Program-made: the position numbers and the translations under genes
Notes under the pieces: generated by a model
Databases searched by the model: none
What the model saw: only the letters and a program-made list of their open reading frames with translations
What the model was told of the DNA's origin: nothing
Shown here: positions 59,230-64,000 of the stretch, piece by piece
How the letters are laid out: every line of letters starts with the position of its first letter
Numbering within the stretch: position 1 is the stretch's first letter
Source of the DNA: Anaerolineae bacterium
GTDB taxonomy: Bacteria > Chloroflexota > Anaerolineae > Anaerolineales > Anaerolineaceae
DNA length: 64,000 bases
Assembly: GCA_013178185.1 (NCBI GenBank)
Contig: JABLXC010000001.1
Span: forward strand, 1-64,000
Reading direction: 5' to 3'

Positions 59230-59358
59230 GCGCTGTTCCTCCTTGGGGTGAATGAGCGGTGAAAAAAGATGTCGAGAAGAGGATTGGCGGATTTCCGGCC
59301 AGATCCCAATTTTTTGCATAATTCCTGGCAAGAATAAGATTCAACTCTCACCTCAAGC

Positions 59359-59616
59359 CTATCCTTCTGTTTTATGGAACAACCTTTTTAAGACCATGCT
59401 CACCAGAAAAGAAATGCCGGCTGTCAATAAAAACAAGACAAAATAGGCTGGGAGGCAGACGGCCACCGAGACATCTCCGATGGCGGCATAGAACAGGTTG
59501 CCCACCTGTGCGATCGCCACACCGACTATGGAAGATAGGACGCAACTGGCAAGTGGGATGACCAATAAAAAGATCGGTCGTTTACTGGGATGGGAAGGTT
59601 GATTGCCTGCTTCCAT
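59359..59616 (-). CDS. Small membrane protein, two helices
   Basis: An 85-residue hydrophobic protein. Two membrane segments are visible (FLLVIPLASCVLSSIVGVAIA and a longer CLPAYFVLFLLTAGISFLVSMVL region), with a basic C-terminal tail (KRLFHK). No family is recognised. It lies upstream of the secreted Cys-His-Asp protein gene on the same strand, with a 130-bp gap, and may share its transcript. Confidence 0.5.
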   Translation of the reverse strand: MEAGNQPSHPSKRPIFLLVIPLASCVLSSIVGVAIAQVGNLFYAAIGDVSVAVCLPAYFVLFLLTAGISFLVSMVLKRLFHKTEG

Positions 59617-59820
59617 CGGTTATCCTCCGGGGTTGGGTAAACCATTGCCACATATTATACATGGATTGAAGAGAAGGATCGCCGCTCTGGTAGAGTTTTG
59701 GCTTTTTCCTTTGTGGTTTGCGATTATGCTCGCGCTGAAAGGCCAAAGGGCGTCTCTAGAACTGGCCACGGCAGGGCGCGGGTTGTGCTTGCCTGTGGCG
59801 GCTCAAAAAGCCTGAGCGGC

Positions 59821-62277
59821 TTACTTTCCAACTGGCTGGCTTTCCAAATACTTTTCGACGGCTGCCGGGTCTAATGGCTTTGAAAACAGGAACCCCTGTC
59901 CAAAATGGCAGCCGAATTGCCTCAATTCTTCGAGCTGGTGTTCGGTTTCGATTCCCTCAGCGGTCAACCGAATATCCAGGTGGTGCGCCAGCGACAGGAT
60001 GGCGCGGACGATGTCTGGATTTTGCCCTGGCCGGATGGTCTGGATGAAACTCCGGTCTATCTTCATGTTTCGGATGGGAAAGCTGTGCAGGTATCGCAAG
60101 GAAGAATAGCCGCTTCCAAAATCGTCCAGCTCGCACTCGACCCCAATTTCCTTCAGCTTCTGAAAGGTTTGCAGCACCTCTTTGGAATTTTTGATGAACA
60201 CGTTTTCTGTGATCTCCAGGTGAAGCGTCCTGGGATTTAAGCCGGTTTGTTCGACCACGCGCGCCACCCGCTGGACGAAATGAGGGTGTCTGACCTGGTT
60301 TCCCGATATGTTGACATGGATATTCAGGTTCTGGAAGGCTGGGTTTTTAGAATGCCATTTCACCGCCTGCGCGCAGGCTTCTTGCAGCGCCCACGCGCCG
60401 ACTTTATGAATTAAACTGGTTTCCTCGCAAATTGGGATGAAGTCCATCGGCGGGGTCAAGCCGCGGCTGGGATGCCGCCACCGGATCAGGGCTTCAAATC
60501 CGACAAGCCGAAGGTCCTTCAGAGATAAGATCGGCTGGTAGTGCAGTTCAAATTCGCGCCGTTCCAAAGCGGCGTGCAGATCATGTTCGATTTCCAGCCT
60601 GGATACTAATCGTTCTCGCATTCCCTGCTTATAGAATTCGTAGCGGTTCCGGCCGCGAGATTTGGCATGGTACATGGCGACATCGGCATCGCGCAAGATG
60701 TCTTCTGGTTGGTTGTATTCTCCTAATTTTTCGACAATACCGATGCTGGTGGATACCAAAACCTTTTTTCCGTTTACGATTTGGAAAGGTTTTGAAAATT
60801 CTTTCAGAATGCGGTTGGCAATCTTGCTGATCCCGGCGGTGTCGCACCGTTCTAACAACAAGATCACAAATTCATCCCCCCCGATCCGCCCTACCATGTC
60901 GCTGGCGCGCACACACGATTCCAGGCGGCTTGCAATTTGGATCAAAAGCTGGTCGCCGATCGTGTGTCCCAGGCTGTCGTTCACCACCTTAAAGTGATCA
61001 CAATCCAGGTAAAGAACCGCGAATTGCGCCCCACCATATCGCCGGCTGAATTCAAGAATGCCTCCCAGCCGCTCCAGAAGGTAGGCCCGGTTGGGCAACC
61101 CGGTGAGCGAGTCGTGCAACGCTTTATAGGCAAGCTGTTTCTTGGAGAGCTGGTGCTCTATGATTTCGTTTTGCAACTCCAGGTTTGTTTTCTCCAGCGC
61201 TTTGGTTTTAGCATGCACCTGCTCTAGCGCCTTGTTTAGCTTTGTGTTGAGGGTTGCATTTTCCTGGATCGAGATGGCCTGCCGAATGAAAACCAGCAAG
61301 ATAATCCCGCTGGCCCAGAGCGCCAGAGTGAAATTACTTAGTAGAAAGGAATGATTGGGCGCTCCGAAGATGATAAAGAAGGGCGTGATCGCGAACAGGT
61401 AAGGATAATAAGGCGTCCATTGTTCCAATTTGCCCAGTGCCCAGGACAAGAAGTTGTTATAAAGTGTATTTGCCAGTCCTTCGGCGCTCATCAATTTGAT
61501 CTGCAGGATGGCAGCTTGCAAACAAAAGAAGTAACCAAACACCCAGACGAGATCTAACAAACCGCCGCTCAGATACTGGTCGTCCATCGCTTGAAGCAAG
61601 AAGATGGTATCTGCGATCACGAAGAAAATTGCCCCAATGGCCAGCAGCAGCACAGGCCGACGGTCCTGCAGCTCTATTTGGTTGTAAATCATCACGACCA
61701 GCGCCCAAATCATCAGGATATCTCCAACCGGGTAGGCGCTGGAAATCAAATCTGCAAAAGCAAGATCACTGCCGACTTTAATAATCTGCGGCCCCAGGAC
61801 CAGGGTCCAAAATGCAAGCAGCGCGGACAGCAGGATGATTCTGGAATCCAGCGCCTTTTTGATCCTTTCTTGAGCCGAATCTCGTTTTCGGGGCAGGAGG
61901 AAGGCCCCCGCCAGGAACAGCGGGTAAGAAAGTAAGTAGAAGAAGTCTGCCGCAGAAGGGTAGGGCGTTACGCCGCGCCAGATTTCGAAAACGCTCCACA
62001 GCAGCTCTCCCACGGCGTCGAACAGGATCGAAGCGCCAAAGGCGTACCATGCCAGCGCGAGCCGCATTGACTGTTTTTGCGATTGTCGGGCCGCGATCAG
62101 TAGCGCCAGGGTTGTCAGGATTGTAAAGATGGGATAGACCAGGTCGCTGGCGGTAATACGCGTTCGTTCGGTGTTGATTTGCGTCACCATCGCCTGAACG
62201 GCAACCAATCCCAGAAAAAGGATCGTAATGTTTCTGGAAAAGATTGAAGCTGTCGGCGAGGTTTTGATGGTTGCCAT
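59821..62277 (-). CDS. Membrane-bound GGDEF-EAL cyclic-di-GMP protein
   Basis: An 818-residue dual signalling protein. About nine helices fill the first ~310 residues (a MASE-like sensor with no recognised ligand motif), followed by a coiled coil (about 330-375). The GGDEF domain has LHDSLTGLPNRAYLLERL and an intact GGDEF motif (466-470), so it can make cyclic di-GMP. The EAL domain has FEALIRWRHP (595-597), ITENVFI, DDFGSGYSSL and MKIDRSFI, all metal-binding residues present, so it can also degrade it. Which activity dominates cannot be told. A TATAAT on this strand at 62349-62344 may be its promoter. Confidence 0.93.
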   Translation of the reverse strand: MATIKTSPTASIFSRNITILFLGLVAVQAMVTQINTERTRITASDLVYPIFTILTTLALLIAARQSQKQSMRLALAWYAFGASILFDAVGELLWSVFEIWRGVTPYPSAADFFYLLSYPLFLAGAFLLPRKRDSAQERIKKALDSRIILLSALLAFWTLVLGPQIIKVGSDLAFADLISSAYPVGDILMIWALVVMIYNQIELQDRRPVLLLAIGAIFFVIADTIFLLQAMDDQYLSGGLLDLVWVFGYFFCLQAAILQIKLMSAEGLANTLYNNFLSWALGKLEQWTPYYPYLFAITPFFIIFGAPNHSFLLSNFTLALWASGIILLVFIRQAISIQENATLNTKLNKALEQVHAKTKALEKTNLELQNEIIEHQLSKKQLAYKALHDSLTGLPNRAYLLERLGGILEFSRRYGGAQFAVLYLDCDHFKVVNDSLGHTIGDQLLIQIASRLESCVRASDMVGRIGGDEFVILLLERCDTAGISKIANRILKEFSKPFQIVNGKKVLVSTSIGIVEKLGEYNQPEDILRDADVAMYHAKSRGRNRYEFYKQGMRERLVSRLEIEHDLHAALERREFELHYQPILSLKDLRLVGFEALIRWRHPSRGLTPPMDFIPICEETSLIHKVGAWALQEACAQAVKWHSKNPAFQNLNIHVNISGNQVRHPHFVQRVARVVEQTGLNPRTLHLEITENVFIKNSKEVLQTFQKLKEIGVECELDDFGSGYSSLRYLHSFPIRNMKIDRSFIQTIRPGQNPDIVRAILSLAHHLDIRLTAEGIETEHQLEELRQFGCHFGQGFLFSKPLDPAAVEKYLESQPVGK

Positions 62278-62605
62278 GTGCGTTGTGACTCGAACGGCTA
62301 GGGAGTTGAGGATCGGGGCGTAATTCCCAATTGCAATCCATCCGCTATTATACGAAGAATAAAAGAGGGTGTAGCATTACAAATTCATTACAATGTACAA
62401 ATTTAATAAAAACTTATCAGGTTCTCATCACCTGGCGGCTGCTCCAGATTCGGTGAAGGGGGGAGAAATTTCTCGTCTTGCACAAAAAGCAGGTGAAGGC
62501 GACTGCCTGTCCCCGGACGCGACGCATACAACCAGTTTATGCGAAGCCCGTCCAGAACGAAGGGGTAAAACGCCCAAAATCCCAGATTGGCAAAGACCTG
62601 CCTGG
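62278..62605. other. Intergenic region upstream of the GGDEF-EAL gene
   Basis: About 330 bp. It includes a minus-strand TATAAT (62349-62344) and an AT-rich stretch (62375-62415). A plus-strand frame from 62393 reads through it into the next gene's antisense strand; its composition is not protein-like. No cyclic-di-GMP riboswitch or other RNA was recognised. Confidence 0.4.
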
Positions 62606-63061
62606 CTATTTTGGATCTGGCAGCAATGGTCGCATTTCAGAAAGCGTTATGCTGGCCCATTGCCGGACGAGCTTCCGGTAACTCTCTGAGTCCTGATATT
62701 GCAGCGCAACATCCAGGATGGTCATTGACCAGGGAATTTTCTCCTGCGGTTTGTCCTCTTTCCGCCGGGCGACGCGCCAGGTGTGCCTGTCTTGTCTGGT
62801 TTCCTTTGCCGCCTTCTGGCGAATTTGTTCGGCCGGAATCCCCTTTTCGAGATGATCGCGAAGTTGTTGTTCGATCCACACCAGGGCATCATCGCTGTAT
62901 TGCCCATGCTGGATCATATAGCACGCCACGGTGAGCAGATGAACTTCGCCATAAGCCGCGTCGGTGAATTCTAGAGCAAGAAAATCGTCGAAGACCGTTT
63001 CGCAGGTCAGGTTATTTTGGTAGACAGCCCCACATCCAGCGCAGGTATCGGTTGGCATCAC
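62606..63061 (-). CDS. DUF5946-like hypothetical protein
   Basis: A 151-residue cytoplasmic protein starting with a CAGCG zinc-like pair (CxxC at residues 7-10). It contains VFDDFLALEF, the conserved YGEVHLLTVACYMIQHGQYSDDALVWIE stretch (in parts; VH..TV..Y..QH) and a charged C-terminal half. This matches my memory of the DUF5946 family, whose function is unknown. It stands alone, with the AlgX-like gene 78 bp upstream on the same strand. Confidence 0.65.
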   Translation of the reverse strand: MMPTDTCAGCGAVYQNNLTCETVFDDFLALEFTDAAYGEVHLLTVACYMIQHGQYSDDALVWIEQQLRDHLEKGIPAEQIRQKAAKETRQDRHTWRVARRKEDKPQEKIPWSMTILDVALQYQDSESYRKLVRQWASITLSEMRPLLPDPK

Positions 63062-63138
63062 CTTCTCCTGGATTAATACACAAGGTCTCTATTCAGAATT
63101 ATCCCCAGGCTCTCCCATAGCTTAAGGATTGTTTACGC

Positions 63139-64000
63139 TTAAGGGACGATCTCTTTCAGGTGGTGCAGGTAGCGCTCGGCCAGTTCGTAAAGGACCAGAT
63201 CCGGCTGCTCGCGCTCGATCAGTTCCCAATCAATTTGAAAAGACCAGGGATACACTGCCCGGCTGAAGCGTTCAGAAAGGAAAGGCTCCAGACTGTTAGC
63301 AAAAGAATCGCGAAAGATCACTGCCCGCGGCAGGCTGGCGTCATCCACTTCGCTGATCGTGATCACCCGGTCAACCTTTTCCAAAAAGCGCGCTCTTGGG
63401 AGAGAAAGCGGCTCCAGTTGTAAGGTGGGCTCGGAGAACAGCGGATCGGTCAGCAGCAAACGCGCCAGGTCGCCGCTGATGGTCTCATTTTCTGTCCGGT
63501 AGGTTTCCAATACTGGTGATTGCAATTGCGGGAAATCTTTCTGAAGGGCTTTAAAAATCTCTGCGCTGGCGTAATAAGCGCCGTAGTCATTCCAGTGCGT
63601 ATCGGTGCGGTAGTAAAGCTGGCGCTGCGTTTTGTTCGCCAGCAAGACAGGCCGTACATCCAGGATCTTGACCGGGCTGTTGTTTTCCTCTAAGTAAGCC
63701 AGCAATTGGTCGAGCCGCGATTGCTTTCCGATCTTTGGGATCTCTGGCGGCAGCATTTCGGGGTAAATAGTCTCTTTGTTGGGCGCAGGCGCCACGAGGA
63801 AGGCAATCCCCTGCGCCGCCAGCCGCTCTTGTACGGCGGATAATTTTTCTTCGATTTGCTCAAGATCGGCGCGGCTGAAGGGGTGGGCGTTCTGGTAATC
63901 GTCTAGGTTGCCTTCCCCGGTCCAGAAGAGCCAGTCTTCCTGGCCGCGCAGCACATTGGGAAAAACACGCGCTTGGAAGATATTCAATAAGGCTTCGTTA
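63139..64000 (-). CDS. AlgX/AlgJ-like SGNH O-acetyltransferase family protein (5' end outside window)
   Basis: The visible 287 codons form the C-terminal part of a protein like AlgX/AlgJ/DltX-associated acetyl transfer enzymes: GQEDWLFWTGEG, then VAPAPNKETIYPEMLP, the YYRTDTHWNDYGAYYA segment (Asp and His of the SGNH-type triad) and FRDSFANSLEPFLSERF (candidate serine). These enzymes O-acetylate exported polysaccharides and normally pair with an MBOAT protein, which may lie beyond the right edge. The frame stays open through base 64000, and the only nearby start is a TTG at 63987 without support, so I treat the gene as truncated by the window. Confidence 0.78.
   Translation of the reverse strand, partial: NEALLNIFQARVFPNVLRGQEDWLFWTGEGNLDDYQNAHPFSRADLEQIEEKLSAVQERLAAQGIAFLVAPAPNKETIYPEMLPPEIPKIGKQSRLDQLLAYLEENNSPVKILDVRPVLLANKTQRQLYYRTDTHWNDYGAYYASAEIFKALQKDFPQLQSPVLETYRTENETISGDLARLLLTDPLFSEPTLQLEPLSLPRARFLEKVDRVITISEVDDASLPRAVIFRDSFANSLEPFLSERFSRAVYPWSFQIDWELIEREQPDLVLYELAERYLHHLKEIVP

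Noticed and set aside
62393..62689. A 98-codon plus-strand frame upstream of the GGDEF-EAL gene, and a possible riboswitch there
   Set aside because: The frame runs antisense into the DUF5946-like gene and has no likeness; the sequence lacks the conserved core of known cyclic-di-GMP riboswitches, and it reads plus while the GGDEF gene is minus.

Overview
The window looks like chromosomal DNA from a Chloroflexota bacterium, most likely class Anaerolineae. This is inferred from the gene mix (bacterial translin, Ycf45-type R3H ATPase, fused double-ATPase ECF transporter next to a DUF62 SAM hydrolase, T/P-rich membrane-anchored TolB-like propeller protein, cyclophilin lipoproteins), not from a marker gene. 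No rRNA, tRNA or CRISPR array was recognised. Most of the window is GC-rich and densely coding. Four visibly AT-richer patches (about 0.1-2.2, 5.2-5.75, 35.1-35.9 and 39.0-40.1 kb) coincide with mobile, restriction-modification or decayed genes.

Layout. 0-2.2 kb: the edge of an IS1-like element, then a DNA methyltransferase whose 5' end may be damaged and a frameshifted TdeIII-like restriction endonuclease. 2.3-5.2 kb: a PIB-4-type metal efflux ATPase and a Fur/PerR-family regulator behind a perfect 40-bp palindrome. 5.4-9.6 kb: a small XRE regulator with a stub ORF, a membrane alpha/beta hydrolase, the AzlC/AzlD amino-acid exporter and a small unknown gene. 9.9-19.1 kb: a 2776-residue lipid/polyketide megasynthase (KS-AT-KS-ACP-ACP-ACP-KR-DH) and its own Sfp-type phosphopantetheinyl transferase. 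19.1-32.2 kb: a CocE-type hydrolase, then a mostly housekeeping plus-strand run (ssb, translin, a split membrane-bound Cas4-like nuclease, nadK, a zinc-binding membrane protein, recN, a lipid kinase, a beta-propeller protein, and a phosphatase / degenerate GH13 / methyltransferase operon). 32.2-40 kb: a defence island with a GIY-YIG/helicase protein, two DNA methyltransferase-like proteins, a PIN protein and an XRE-ImmA protein, followed by a decayed gene. 40.2-45.0 kb: an ECF vitamin-type transporter with a SAM hydrolase and a lipoprotein. 45.3-53.6 kb: R3H ATPase, tmk, two tandem DsbA-cyclophilin fusion lipoproteins, a PrsW-like protease, DedA, PlsC and a cupin regulator. 53.6-64 kb: a redoxin, an ICMT-like protein, ComEC, a secreted Cys-His-Asp protein with a GYF-like partner, a GGDEF-EAL protein, a DUF5946-like protein and an AlgX/AlgJ-like protein cut by the window end.

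The two most notable observations are these. First, the second DsbA-cyclophilin gene (48878-50134) has an in-frame TGA exactly where its tandem paralogue has the first cysteine of CPYC. A perfect hairpin with bacterial SECIS geometry follows the TGA, so this is very probably a selenoprotein. Second, all three carrier domains of the megasynthase carry threonine at the position where the phosphopantetheine-bearing serine is expected, although a phosphopantetheinyl transferase is encoded directly downstream.
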